Assembly: GCF_964058945.1 (NCBI RefSeq)
Contig: NZ_OZ060369.1
Coordinates: 62,001 to 126,000, forward strand
Reading direction: 5' to 3'
DNA from: Buchnera aphidicola (Takecallis arundicolens)
GTDB taxonomy: Bacteria > Pseudomonadota > Gammaproteobacteria > Enterobacterales > Enterobacteriaceae
DNA: 64,000 bases
Shown here piece by piece: positions 19,017 to 28,296 of this stretch (position 1 is the stretch's first letter; each line of letters starts with the position of its first letter). The translations under genes and the position numbers were made by a program. The notes beneath the pieces were generated by a model, which saw nothing but the letters and a program-made list of their open reading frames with translations, was not told where the DNA came from and made no database searches.

Positions 19017-20084
19017 GTGCAAGAAAAAATATTGTTTATTGATCGTGATGGAACGTTAATTCACGAACCTACTGATAATTTTCAAGTTGATCATATACAT
19101 AAGCTAATATTTGAACCTTGTGTAATTATAGTGTTAAAGAAGTTAATTGCATTAAATTTTAAATTAGTTATGATTACTAATCAAGATGGATTATATACTA
19201 CTAGTTTGCCATATGATGAATTTATTATACCTCATAAGTTTATGGTTGATATATTTGCATCACAAGGAATATCTTTTGATTATATATTAATATGTCCACA
19301 TTTCGAACATGATGCATGTAATTGTCGGAAACCTAATCTTGAATTAGTTGAACCTTGGTTAATTAGAAAATCTTTGAATAAAAAAAATTGTTATGTTATT
19401 GGAGATAGAAAAACAGATGTTGAATTAGCAAATAAAATGGGTATTCAAGGTATTTTATATAATAAAAATAGTTTAGATTGGAATTGTATTTATAATATTA
19501 TTACTAATAATAGTCGATATTATCATAGTATACGAAATACAACGGAGACTAAAATAAGAATTGAATTATGGTTAGATAAATCTGGTACTAGTAATATCCA
19601 TACTGGTATTAATTTTTTTGATCATATGTTAGAACAAATTGCAATTCACAGTAATATTTTGATGAATATTGATGTTCAAGGCGATATTGAAGTTGATGAT
19701 CATCATATTATAGAAGATACTGGTATTGTTTTAGGACAGACATTTTTAAAATGTTTAGGCGACAAAATAGGAATTAGTAGATTTGGTTTTTATGTACCTA
19801 TGGATGAAAGTACAGGATATTGTTTATTAGATATTTCTGGACGTCCATATTTAAAATTTATAGGAACATTTAATCGTCAATTTGTCGGTGATTTTAGTAC
19901 AGATATGGTTGAACATTTTTTTAGATCTTTATCTTATTCCATGAAAAGTACGATTCATTTAGTTAGTTCAGGTACAAATGATCATCATAAAATTGAAAGT
20001 TTGTTTAAAGCATTTGCTAGGTCTTTAAAACAAGCAGTAAGTATTTCAGGTACTACATTACCTACTTCAAAAGGAATCTTGTAA
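19017..20084 (+). CDS. hisB: Bifunctional histidinol-phosphatase / imidazoleglycerol-phosphate dehydratase
   Basis: HisB carries two histidine pathway activities. Residues 1-165 are a HAD phosphatase with the nucleophile in FIDRDGTLIHEP, the zinc loop CPHFEHDACNCRKP and VIGDRKTDVELA. Residues 166-355 are the dehydratase: GINFFDHMLEQIAIHS, DDHHIIEDTGIVLG and SGTNDHHKIESLFKAFARSL, carrying the His/Glu metal ligands. The start is GTG at 19017, preceded by gaaggaagg. At 355 residues it is full length. hisH follows one base after the stop. Confidence 0.96.
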   Translation: MQEKILFIDRDGTLIHEPTDNFQVDHIHKLIFEPCVIIVLKKLIALNFKLVMITNQDGLYTTSLPYDEFIIPHKFMVDIFASQGISFDYILICPHFEHDACNCRKPNLELVEPWLIRKSLNKKNCYVIGDRKTDVELANKMGIQGILYNKNSLDWNCIYNIITNNSRYYHSIRNTTETKIRIELWLDKSGTSNIHTGINFFDHMLEQIAIHSNILMNIDVQGDIEVDDHHIIEDTGIVLGQTFLKCLGDKIGISRFGFYVPMDESTGYCLLDISGRPYLKFIGTFNRQFVGDFSTDMVEHFFRSLSYSMKSTIHLVSSGTNDHHKIESLFKAFARSLKQAVSISGTTLPTSKGIL

Positions 20085-20085
20085 A

Positions 20086-20676
20086 ATGAATATAGTAATT
20101 TTAGATACAAATTGTGCTAATTTGTTATCTTTGAAATTATCTATTAAAAAATTAGGTTATCAACCTATTATTACTACTAATAGTGATATTATTAAAAATG
20201 CTGATAAATTATTTATACCTGGAGTAGGTAGTGCATCAGAAATTATGAAGCAGTTATTTATGAGTAATTTAATTCAAGTAATCAAAAGTATTTCATGCCC
20301 AACATTAGGAATATGCTTAGGTATGCAAGTATTTTCATCTTTTAGTTCGGAATCTAATGGAGTTAAAATGCTTGATATTATTAATACACCTGTTACTTTA
20401 TTAAATACGCAAACATTACCATTACCTCATACAGGATGGAATCAAATTTTTTTTAATCAACATCATCCATTATTACATAATATTAAAACAGGTTCATGGT
20501 TTTATTTTATTCATAGTTATGCTTTTCCTGTAAATAAGTATACTATTGCTTATACTGAGTATAATATGCAATTTAGTTCAGTTATTCAAAAAAATAATTT
20601 TTTTGGCGTGCAATTTCATCCGGAAAAATCTGGTTCATTAGGTTCGAAATTATTATTCAACTTTTTAGAGATGTAA
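20086..20676 (+). CDS. hisH: Imidazole glycerol phosphate synthase, glutaminase subunit HisH
   Basis: HisH hydrolyses glutamine and passes ammonia to HisF. The protein is 196 residues, full length. It is a class I amidotransferase: the oxyanion PGVGSA region near residue 46, the nucleophile in GICLGMQVF near residue 78, and the His-Glu pair in FGVQFHPEKSGSLG near 178. It sits between hisB (one-base gap) and hisA (three-base gap). Confidence 0.96.
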   Translation: MNIVILDTNCANLLSLKLSIKKLGYQPIITTNSDIIKNADKLFIPGVGSASEIMKQLFMSNLIQVIKSISCPTLGICLGMQVFSSFSSESNGVKMLDIINTPVTLLNTQTLPLPHTGWNQIFFNQHHPLLHNIKTGSWFYFIHSYAFPVNKYTIAYTEYNMQFSSVIQKNNFFGVQFHPEKSGSLGSKLLFNFLEM

Positions 20677-20679
20677 TAT

Positions 20680-21432
20680 ATGATTATTCCAGCAATAGAT
20701 ATCTTAAATGGTAAAATAGTGCGATTATATCAAGGAAATTATAATTTAGTACAATATTATGATCATAATATATATAATTTGATAGAACAATATTTGTTAC
20801 ATGGAGCTAGTATTATTCACATAGTTGATTTAGAATCTGCTCGTGCAGATAATCATGATAGAAATAAAATTTTTAATAAAATTGTTAATACGTTTGGTAA
20901 TTACATACAATTTGCTGGGGGTATTCGTTCTGAAAAAGATATAGAATATTTACTATTACATGGAGTAAAGCGTATTGTATTGGGGACTGCAATAATTAAT
21001 CAAGTTGATCAAGTTAAGAATTGGATTAAATATTATGGTAGTGAATATATCGTTGCTGCTTTAGATGTCAATATTAAAAATAATATTAATAGTATTTGTA
21101 TTCATGGGTGGAAGAAAGATACTAAATTATGTTTAGAAGATGTTTTAGAGAATTTGTCTACTATGGGAATTAAGTATGTATTATGTACAGATATATCAAA
21201 AGATGGTACTTTATTAGGTCCAAATATTACATTGTATAATAGTCTTATACAACAATTTCCTAAAATTTTTTTTCAATCTTCTGGTGGTGTTTGTTCATTA
21301 AATGACATTATAAAATTAAAAGAAATAGGAGTAAATGACATAATTTTAGGAAAAAGTTTATTAGAAAATAAATTTACTCTTTTGGAGGCAATACAATGTT
21401 GGCAAAAAGGATTATCCCCTGCCTTGATGTAA
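20680..21432 (+). CDS. hisA: Phosphoribosylformimino-5-aminoimidazole carboxamide ribotide isomerase
   Basis: HisA is a half-barrel-duplicated TIM barrel that isomerises ProFAR to PRFAR. The protein is 250 residues. Motifs: [18 protein letters not shown] with the first catalytic Asp at residue 8, [32 protein letters not shown], and [13 protein letters not shown] with the second catalytic Asp, then [11 protein letters not shown]. Its last 37 bases overlap the start of hisF in a different frame, an overlap slightly longer than usual in enterics. Confidence 0.96.
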   Translation: MIIPAIDILNGKIVRLYQGNYNLVQYYDHNIYNLIEQYLLHGASIIHIVDLESARADNHDRNKIFNKIVNTFGNYIQFAGGIRSEKDIEYLLLHGVKRIVLGTAIINQVDQVKNWIKYYGSEYIVAALDVNIKNNINSICIHGWKKDTKLCLEDVLENLSTMGIKYVLCTDISKDGTLLGPNITLYNSLIQQFPKIFFQSSGGVCSLNDIIKLKEIGVNDIILGKSLLENKFTLLEAIQCWQKGLSPALM

Positions 21433-22172
21433 AAGAAGGTTATGTTGTGAAAGGAATACAGTTTCGTGATCATATTATTATTGGTAATATTGTTGATCTT
21501 GCAAAAAAATATGCGCAAGATGGTGCGGATGAGTTAGTTTTTTATGATATTCAAGCATCAACAGATCGTGGTTTGGTGAATAAAAAGTGGATATCTGAAA
21601 TTGCAGAAGTAATTGATATTCCATTTTGTGTTGCTGGAGGAATTCGGAATATTCAAGATGTAAAGGATATTTTATGTGCTGGAGCTGATAAAATTTCAAT
21701 TAATACTCCTGCAATCAATGATCCTAGTTTAATTTCACGTATTGCCGATCAATTTGGATCACAATGTGTTGTAGTAGGTATAGATTCTTGGTTTGACCAA
21801 AGTACGAAAAGATATTTAGTATATCAATATACTGGTCGTTCAGAATATACTAAAAAAACGTGTTGGGATACTCTAACATGGGTTAAAGAAGTTCAAAAAA
21901 AAGGAGCTGGAGAAATTGTATTAAATATGATGAATCAAGATGGTATGTGTTATGGATATGATTTACATCAACTAAAAATTGTTAAAAAAGTATGTCATGT
22001 TCCATTAATTGCATCTGGTGGAGCTGGTATTATGGAGGATTTTTTACATGTATTTCAAGATACTAATGTTGATGGAGCATTAGCGGCATCTGTATTTCAT
22101 AAAAATATTTTTAGTATTCAACAATTAAAAAATTTTTTAATACAACAAGGGATAAACATTCGATTATGTTAA
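21396..22172 (+). CDS. hisF: Imidazole glycerol phosphate synthase, cyclase subunit HisF
   Basis: HisF uses ammonia from HisH to make imidazole glycerol phosphate and AICAR. The 258 residues equal the E. coli length. Motifs: [20 protein letters not shown] (catalytic Asp 11), [45 protein letters not shown] (catalytic Asp 130) and [12 protein letters not shown]. The ATG lies inside the hisA coding region. The ribosome site tttggagg is also inside hisA, and hisI starts seven bases before the stop. Confidence 0.97.
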   Translation: MLAKRIIPCLDVKEGYVVKGIQFRDHIIIGNIVDLAKKYAQDGADELVFYDIQASTDRGLVNKKWISEIAEVIDIPFCVAGGIRNIQDVKDILCAGADKISINTPAINDPSLISRIADQFGSQCVVVGIDSWFDQSTKRYLVYQYTGRSEYTKKTCWDTLTWVKEVQKKGAGEIVLNMMNQDGMCYGYDLHQLKIVKKVCHVPLIASGGAGIMEDFLHVFQDTNVDGALAASVFHKNIFSIQQLKNFLIQQGINIRLC

Positions 22173-22783
22173 ATCATAAACAATTGTTTAGTATCAATTG
22201 GAAAAAAGTTAATGGATTAATTCCGTGTATCATACAAAATATTTTTTCTTCTGAAATATTAATGCATGGTTATATGAATCAAGATGCGTTAAATATTACA
22301 CAAAGAAATAAAATAGTAACGTTTTATTCTAGAACTAAAAAAAGATTATGGACAAAAGGTGAAATATCTGGAAATTTTTTAAAAGTAATAGATATAACTC
22401 TTGATTGCGATCAAGATAGTATATTGATTTTAGTGAATCCAATAGGAAAAACATGTCATCTAAAAAATTCTAGTTGTTTTAATGGTAAAAATACAAGTTA
22501 TACGGATTTTTTTTATTTAGAGAAAATTATTAAAAAAAAAAAGTTTTTTAATATAAGTGAATCATATACTACACAATTACATCATCAGGGTATTAATAGA
22601 ATTGCTCAAAAGGTAGGAGAAGAAGCAGTTGAAACAGTTATTGCAGCTATTAATAACAATAGAGAAGATTTAATTAATGAATCTTCTGACTTAATATATC
22701 ATTTATTGGTATTACTACATAATCGGAATTTACATTTTATCAATATTATACATAATTTAAATCTTCGTAAAAAAGCATCATGA
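22166..22783 (+). CDS. hisI: Bifunctional phosphoribosyl-AMP cyclohydrolase / phosphoribosyl-ATP pyrophosphatase
   Basis: HisIE carries steps two and three of histidine synthesis. The N-terminal cyclohydrolase (about 1-115) shows [34 protein letters not shown] with the Mg-binding aspartates, and CHLKNSSCF with zinc ligands. The C-terminal MazG-like domain (about 120-205) shows [20 protein letters not shown] and [13 protein letters not shown]. At 205 residues it is full length. It is the last gene of the his operon and overlaps hisF by seven bases. Confidence 0.96.
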   Translation: MLNHKQLFSINWKKVNGLIPCIIQNIFSSEILMHGYMNQDALNITQRNKIVTFYSRTKKRLWTKGEISGNFLKVIDITLDCDQDSILILVNPIGKTCHLKNSSCFNGKNTSYTDFFYLEKIIKKKKFFNISESYTTQLHHQGINRIAQKVGEEAVETVIAAINNNREDLINESSDLIYHLLVLLHNRNLHFINIIHNLNLRKKAS

Positions 22784-22875
22784 AAATAAATATATTTTAA
22801 TTAATATAATTTTTATTTTTGTATATTATATTTCATAAAATGGTTTAATTGTATGGTTATTTGGAGTTGTAAAAT

Positions 22876-24270
22876 ATGAATAAAAATGATGTTGGAGTAG
22901 TTGGAATGGCTGTTATGGGCCGTAATTTAGCCTTGAATATTGCAAGTCATGATTATAACGTTTCTATTTTTAATCGTACTGCAAAAAAAACAAAAGATGT
23001 CATATCTAATCATCCCAATAATGTCTTTCCTTATTTTTTTATTGCAGAATTTATAAATTCTTTAAAAAGACCAAGATGTATTATATTAATGGTGCAAGCA
23101 GGTAATTCTACAGATAGTGTGATTAATTCTCTTGTTCCTCATTTAGATTCTGGTGATGTTATTATTGATGGTGGAAATTCATTTTATAAAGATACAATTA
23201 AACGATATCATGAGTTATTAAAAAACAATATTCATTTTATTGGAGCAGGAATATCAGGTGGAGAATATGGTGCATTAACTGGTCCTGCAATTATGCCTGG
23301 TGGATCAATACAAGCATATAAAATTATTGAGCCTATTTTTCATTCTATAGCATCAAAATTTAAAGATGAATCGTGTGTTTCATATATTGGTCCTGATGGT
23401 TCTGGTCATTATGTAAAAATGGTACATAATGGTATTGAATATGCTGATATGCAGTTAATTTCAGAAACTTATTCTATATTAAAATATATTTTACATTTAA
23501 GTAATGCAGAAATTTCTGAAGTTTTCAATCACTGGAATCAAGGTGAATTAAGTAGTTATTTACTTGATATTACTAAAAATATTTTATTAAAAAAAGATGG
23601 TAATAACGATTTAATAGATTGTATTTTAGATGCTGCTGTTAGTAAAGGGACGGGAAAATGGACATGTCAAGATGCTTTGAATTTAGAAGAATCATTAACC
23701 GTTATTACTAACTCTGTTTTTGCAAGATATCTATCATCATTAAAATCACAGCGCGTGTTAGCTTCAAAAATATTACTAGGTCCAAAAGTTATGCCTATTG
23801 TCCATAATAAAAGTGATTTTATAGAAAAATTAAGACAATCTTTATATTTAGGAAAAATTATATCATATGCTCAAGGATTTTCACAATTAGGAAGTGCTTC
23901 TAAAAAGTATTACTGGAATTTAAAATGTGGTTCGATTGCAAAAATTTTTCGTTCAGGTTGCATTATTCAATCATCTTGTTTAAATAAAATTGTTGAAATA
24001 TATCAATATGATGATATAATTATTAATTTATTATTATCACCTTATTTTCAGAATATTTCTAATCAATATCATAATTCGTTACGTGAAACTGTATCTTATG
24101 TAATTCAGCAAGGTATTTCGATTCCAGCTTTTTCTTCTGCAATTACTTATTATGATGGTTATCGATCAAAAAATTCTACGGCGAATTTAATACAAGCCCA
24201 AAGGGATTATTTTGGAGCGCATACTTATAAACGATGTGATAAGTCAGGTTTTTATCATACAAATTGGTAA
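22876..24270 (+). CDS. gnd: 6-phosphogluconate dehydrogenase (decarboxylating)
   Basis: Gnd oxidises 6-phosphogluconate to ribulose 5-phosphate, making NADPH and feeding PRPP needs of the preceding his operon. The protein is 464 residues (E. coli 468). Motifs: VGVVGMAVMGRNLALNI (NADP fold), IIDGGNSFYKDT, the substrate site AGISGGEYGALTGPAIMPGG (20 residues), the catalytic lysine in HYVKMVHNGIEYADMQLI, SKGTGKWT, and NLIQAQRDYFGAHTY near the end. The gnd-his neighbourhood matches E. coli. Confidence 0.97.
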   Translation: MNKNDVGVVGMAVMGRNLALNIASHDYNVSIFNRTAKKTKDVISNHPNNVFPYFFIAEFINSLKRPRCIILMVQAGNSTDSVINSLVPHLDSGDVIIDGGNSFYKDTIKRYHELLKNNIHFIGAGISGGEYGALTGPAIMPGGSIQAYKIIEPIFHSIASKFKDESCVSYIGPDGSGHYVKMVHNGIEYADMQLISETYSILKYILHLSNAEISEVFNHWNQGELSSYLLDITKNILLKKDGNNDLIDCILDAAVSKGTGKWTCQDALNLEESLTVITNSVFARYLSSLKSQRVLASKILLGPKVMPIVHNKSDFIEKLRQSLYLGKIISYAQGFSQLGSASKKYYWNLKCGSIAKIFRSGCIIQSSCLNKIVEIYQYDDIIINLLLSPYFQNISNQYHNSLRETVSYVIQQGISIPAFSSAITYYDGYRSKNSTANLIQAQRDYFGAHTYKRCDKSGFYHTNW

Positions 24271-24310
24271 GTTAATTTTTTAGAATACATTACGGTATAT
24301 ATATAATTCT

Positions 24311-24353
24311 TAAATAGATTAATAATTTTTTATCACATATATTAATCTATTTA
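24311..24353 (+). terminator. 13-bp perfect inverted repeat after gnd
   Basis: Arms taaatagattaat (24311-24323) and attaatctattta (24341-24353) are perfectly complementary over 13 bp with a 17-base loop, followed by A and T runs. It lies 40 bases after the gnd stop and 62 bases before the metG ATG. It is probably the gnd transcript end. Confidence 0.6.
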
Positions 24354-24414
24354 AAAAAATATTTTTTTATATACTTTATGTAATAACAATTATTATAATG
24401 ATTTTAATAAAATT

Positions 24415-26042
24415 ATGATTTTAAAAAAAAAATTTTAGTTACTTGTGCATTACCGTATGCAAATGGTCCTATACATATTGGACATTTATTAGAACATATT
24501 CAAGCTGATATATTGGTTCGTTATCAACGTATGCTTGGTCATGAAGTTTGGTTTATTTGTGCAGATGATTCACATGGTACTCCAATTATACTAAAATCTC
24601 GTGAATTATATATTCATCCTAAGAAATTAATATCTAAAATGTTTCAAAATCATATATGTGATTTAAAATGTTTTAATATTTCTTATGATAATTATTCTTC
24701 TACACATCATAGTATAAATTTATATTTTTTAAAAAAATTATATTATACGTTAAAATTAAATAATTTAATTACATTAAAGAAAGTGATTCAATTGTATGAT
24801 GTAAAAGAAAATATTTTTTTACCAGATCGTTTTGTTCAAGGTATTTGTCCAAATTGTTATGCTAAAGATCAATATGGTGATCATTGCGAATTATGTAATT
24901 CAGTATATAAAACTATTGAATTGATTAATCCAGTATCAAAGATTTCTAATACTGAACCAGTTTTACGTAATTCTATGCATATATTTTTTGATATAGCTGT
25001 TTTACAAAATACATTATATGAATGGATGCAAACTGGTGTATTACATAAGCATATTGTAAATAAAATGAAAGAATGGTTTTATAAAAGTTTAAAATCATGG
25101 AATATATCTAGAGATAAACCCTATTTCGGTTTTAGAATACCTGATTTTAAAAATAAATATTTTTATGTTTGGATGGATGCTCCTATTGCTTATATTAGTA
25201 CATTTAAAAATTTATGTTATAATAATCCATTAATTAATTTTCATGAATTTTGGAATATTAATTCTAGTACAGAATTATATCACTTTATTGGGAAAGATAT
25301 TGTATATTTTCATATCTTATTTTGGCCTGCAATGTTAGAAAGTATGAAATTTAGAAAACCAACGAAAATTTTTGTACATGGACATGTAAAAATTAAGGGT
25401 ATGAAGATTTCTAAATCAAAAGGTTATGTAATTACTGTAAAAAAATGGTTAAAATATTTTGATTCTGATAGTTTAAGATATTATTATGCTTCAAAATTAT
25501 CTTCTAAAATAGAAGATATTGATTTTAATGTACAGGATTTTATATATAAAATTAATAGTGATCTTGTAAATAAAATTGTTAATTTAGCATCTCGTAGTTC
25601 AAGTTTTTTAAATAAATACTTTGATAATATGTTATCAAAAAAATTAGATAATATAAAATTATATACACAATTTGTTTCTGTATCACATAAAATAAAATAT
25701 TTTTTTCAAGATTTAGATTTTAATTTGGTTATTAAAGAAGTTATAAAATTATCTGAAATAGCAAATCAATATTTTAATCATAACAAACCATGGAAAATTT
25801 TAGATCCAAAAAATAGTATAAAATTACAAGAAATTTGTTCTACAGCAATTAATTTATTTCGTATTATAATGATTTATCTTAAACCAATTGTACCAAATTT
25901 AGTGAATAAATCTGAAAAATTTTTGCTAACTATTTTAGATTGGAATAATATACATATTCCATTATTAAATCATCGTATTTCTATTTTTAAAACTTTATAT
26001 GCAAGAATTGATACAACTAATATAGATGATTTATTTAAATAA
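24415..26042 (+). CDS. metG: Methionyl-tRNA synthetase, start codon out of frame through a poly(A) run
   Basis: MetRS charges tRNA-Met and initiator tRNA. The ATG at 24415 reads M-I-L-K-K-K and is then out of frame with the rest of the gene. The main frame resumes as ILVTCALPYANGPIHIGH from about 24432. The break falls in a run of 10 A (24423-24432); 11 or 8 A would restore one 542- or 541-residue protein. The catalytic HIGH motif lies upstream of any in-frame ATG/GTG/TTG, so internal starts cannot give an active enzyme. Other features are intact: zinc knuckle CPNCYAKDQYGDHCELC, WMDAPIAYIS, KISKS (KMSKS) in KIKGMKISKSKGY, and the anticodon-binding helices. The C-terminal dimerisation/tRNA-binding domain of E. 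coli MetRS (total 677) is absent. The 3' end overlaps convergent tilS by eight bases. Confidence 0.9.
24423..24432 (+). repeat. Ten-A homopolymer disrupting the metG frame
   Basis: A run of exactly ten A sits at codons 3-6 of metG, flanked by tt and tttt. The ATG side is offset by one base from the coding frame downstream. Runs of this length are prone to RNA polymerase slippage, which could restore the frame in part of the transcripts. Confidence 0.85.
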
Positions 26043-27330
26043 TAAAATCTATCCAAGATAATCGCCATGTATTATTATATTTTTTTGGATGATCAGTTAC
26101 TAAAAAACCCATAATAGAAATTAATGTTGTATTATAAAATATAATTGGTATACGATTTCGATTCCAAGGTATAATATTATTTTTTTGCCAGATATTTTTT
26201 GTTCTTGTTTTTCCTATATTCATATGAATATTTTTATATAATTGGAATCGTATATTAATTAAATCGTTTTTATTTGGTTTAGGTAATAATATTCCGTATG
26301 TATTTTTTACAATATATCCCATATTATTTGGTAGTTGTAATGGTTTAGTATAATCAAACCAAAATAGAATTGTATTCTTAATACTTTGATATTTAGGAAT
26401 ATAAAATATGGAATTACGATATTTTTTAATTACGATATTTTTTATTTCGATTTTTTGTATAATTTTTTTATTATTGTTTTTCATTACGGCATTGTAAATA
26501 ATTTTTGTTGCTCTATATGAAATATTATTATTTTGATTAAAAAAAATCCATCTTCTGAGTATTAATATCTGTATTTCCTTAGGATAAATATGTAATGTAG
26601 TTATTTTTAGGGTATCTGTAAATAATGAAATATTATGAATAATTTGATCTAAAAAATAATTTATAGCTATATTGTTTTGATAACATAATTTCATACTACG
26701 AATACAATTATTTATGAAATACGGCCATCTTTTTTTAATTGGTACAATTACTTTATTTCTAATAAAATTTCGGTCATATTTGTTATTAGTATTACTATCG
26801 TCTTCAATCCAATTAATATTTTTTGCTATAGCCCATATTTTTAATTGTTTTTTTTGTATTTTTAATAAGGGTCGGATAATATTTTTATTTTTTTCAAAAA
26901 TATTTTTTTTTAATATTCCAGATAGTCCAGAAATACCACTTCCTCTTTTTAATGATAAAAATAATGTTTCACATTGATCGTTACTATGATGTCCTGTTAC
27001 TAATATTTCATCTGGAAACATATTTTTTGAAATAATTTTGTAACGTAATTTTCTTGCATGTTCTTGTATATTATTTTTACATTTAATATTTAAATTTTTA
27101 ATTATTAATGGAATAGAATGTTCTTGACATATTTTTTTGCAATGTTTACTCCATAAAAATGATTTTGGATTTATTTGATGATTAATATGTATTGCACGTA
27201 ACTTTAAAAATGGATTTTTTTTTGTAAATGGTAACAGTTGGTATAATAAAACTGTTGAATCTAATCCCCCACTGTAGGAAATTAAAATTTTTTGTTTTTC
27301 TGAAATATGTTTGATAAAATCTTTAATCAA
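26035..27330 (-). CDS. tilS: tRNA(Ile)-lysidine synthase TilS
   Basis: TilS attaches lysine to C34 of the CAU-anticodon tRNA-Ile so that it reads AUA, a very common codon in such an AT-rich genome. The protein is 431 residues, the E. coli length. The PP-loop is ILISYSGGLDSTVLLYQL at residue 15. HINHQINP, ILVTGHHSNDQCETLFLSLK with the adenylation residues, IRPLL and WIEDDSNTNNKYDRNFIRN follow. The C-terminal third is diverged, as usual. Its last eight bases overlap convergent metG. Confidence 0.95.
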   Translation of the reverse strand: MIKDFIKHISEKQKILISYSGGLDSTVLLYQLLPFTKKNPFLKLRAIHINHQINPKSFLWSKHCKKICQEHSIPLIIKNLNIKCKNNIQEHARKLRYKIISKNMFPDEILVTGHHSNDQCETLFLSLKRGSGISGLSGILKKNIFEKNKNIIRPLLKIQKKQLKIWAIAKNINWIEDDSNTNNKYDRNFIRNKVIVPIKKRWPYFINNCIRSMKLCYQNNIAINYFLDQIIHNISLFTDTLKITTLHIYPKEIQILILRRWIFFNQNNNISYRATKIIYNAVMKNNNKKIIQKIEIKNIVIKKYRNSIFYIPKYQSIKNTILFWFDYTKPLQLPNNMGYIVKNTYGILLPKPNKNDLINIRFQLYKNIHMNIGKTRTKNIWQKNNIIPWNRNRIPIIFYNTTLISIMGFLVTDHPKKYNNTWRLSWIDFII

Positions 27331-27378
27331 ATTTTATGACCTAAATATGTAGTACTTTTTAAAAATATTTTTTTATTT

Positions 27379-27452
27379 TGCGTTCGAGTGGATTCGAACC
27401 ACTGACTTTCACCATGTCATGATGACACTCTAACCAACTGAGTTACGAACGC
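27379..27452 (-). tRNA. tRNA-Val, anticodon GAC
   Basis: The minus strand folds as a full cloverleaf: acceptor GCGTTCG/CGAACGC (7 bp), D-arm ACTC/GAGT with GTTGGTTA loop, anticodon stem TCATC/GGTGA with loop ATGACAT (anticodon GAC, reading GUC/GUU), and T-arm AGTGG/CCACT with TTCGAAT loop. The discriminator is A. The 3' CCA is not encoded. It lies between tilS and ribE. Confidence 0.97.
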
Positions 27453-27582
27453 TAATTTTGTAAAAATATTATATTTCCATATATAAAAAAATATTAAAGA
27501 AAAGTTTTTTATTATTTTATAATTTATAATATATATATTATTATACTATAATTATTTTTTATTTTAATTGTATAAGGTTAAT

Positions 27583-28212
27583 ATGTTTACTGGTATAGTC
27601 CAAGGGGTTGCTACAGTATTATCTATAAAAAAAAAAACTGATTTTCAAACTTTAAAAATACAATTTCCATTACATTTAGTATCTTTTTTAAAGATTGGAG
27701 CATCAATTTCAAATAATGGTTGTTGTTTAACAATAGTAAAAATTCAAAATAATGATGTTTCTTTTAATGTGATTTATGAAACATTACGAATAACAAACAT
27801 TGGATTATTACAAGTTGGATCTGTAGTAAATATTGAACGATCTTTAAAATTTGGTGATGAAGTTGGTGGACACTTGGTTTCAGGACATATTATAGGTACA
27901 GCAAAAATATTAAATATTATTAATAATAATAATAATAAAAAAATTTTTTTTCAGATAAAAAATCATCATATTATGAAATATATTTTTTTAAAAGGTTTTA
28001 TTGGAATTGATGGTATTAGTTTAACTGTTAGTGATATATGTAAAAATGTATTTTGTGTATATTTTATTCCGGAAACTATTTATTCTACAAATATTAAAAA
28101 TAAAAAAATTGGTGATATAGTGAACATTGAAGTAGATTATTATACACAAATTGTTGTAGATAAATTAGAATATTATATGTTTAATGTTTTTAAAAATACA
28201 TTTAATAAATAA
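27583..28212 (+). CDS. ribE: Riboflavin synthase, alpha chain
   Basis: Riboflavin synthase dismutates two molecules of 6,7-dimethyl-8-ribityllumazine to riboflavin. The frame is open from 27568, but the family starts MFTGIVQG, so I place the start at the ATG at 27583 (209 residues). Two homologous barrel repeats are visible: the first with NNGCCLTIVKIQ and GDEVGGHLVSGHI near its end, the second with GIDGISLTVSDI and GDIVNIEVDYYT. The E. coli name is ribC (also ribE). It supports riboflavin provision by the symbiont. Confidence 0.95.
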   Translation: MFTGIVQGVATVLSIKKKTDFQTLKIQFPLHLVSFLKIGASISNNGCCLTIVKIQNNDVSFNVIYETLRITNIGLLQVGSVVNIERSLKFGDEVGGHLVSGHIIGTAKILNIINNNNNKKIFFQIKNHHIMKYIFLKGFIGIDGISLTVSDICKNVFCVYFIPETIYSTNIKNKKIGDIVNIEVDYYTQIVVDKLEYYMFNVFKNTFNK

Positions 28213-28296
28213 TATTCTTGATTTATGTAGTAGATTTTATATATGTTTTTATTATTTATTCTGATCTTTGTATAGACATTAGGTTACTTAATATTT

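Noticed and set aside
24513-26042. Starting MetRS at the internal TTG 24513
   Set aside because: It would drop the HIGH-motif region (PYANGPIHIGH), which is clearly readable in the same frame upstream. The gene must begin before the poly(A) run or right at it.
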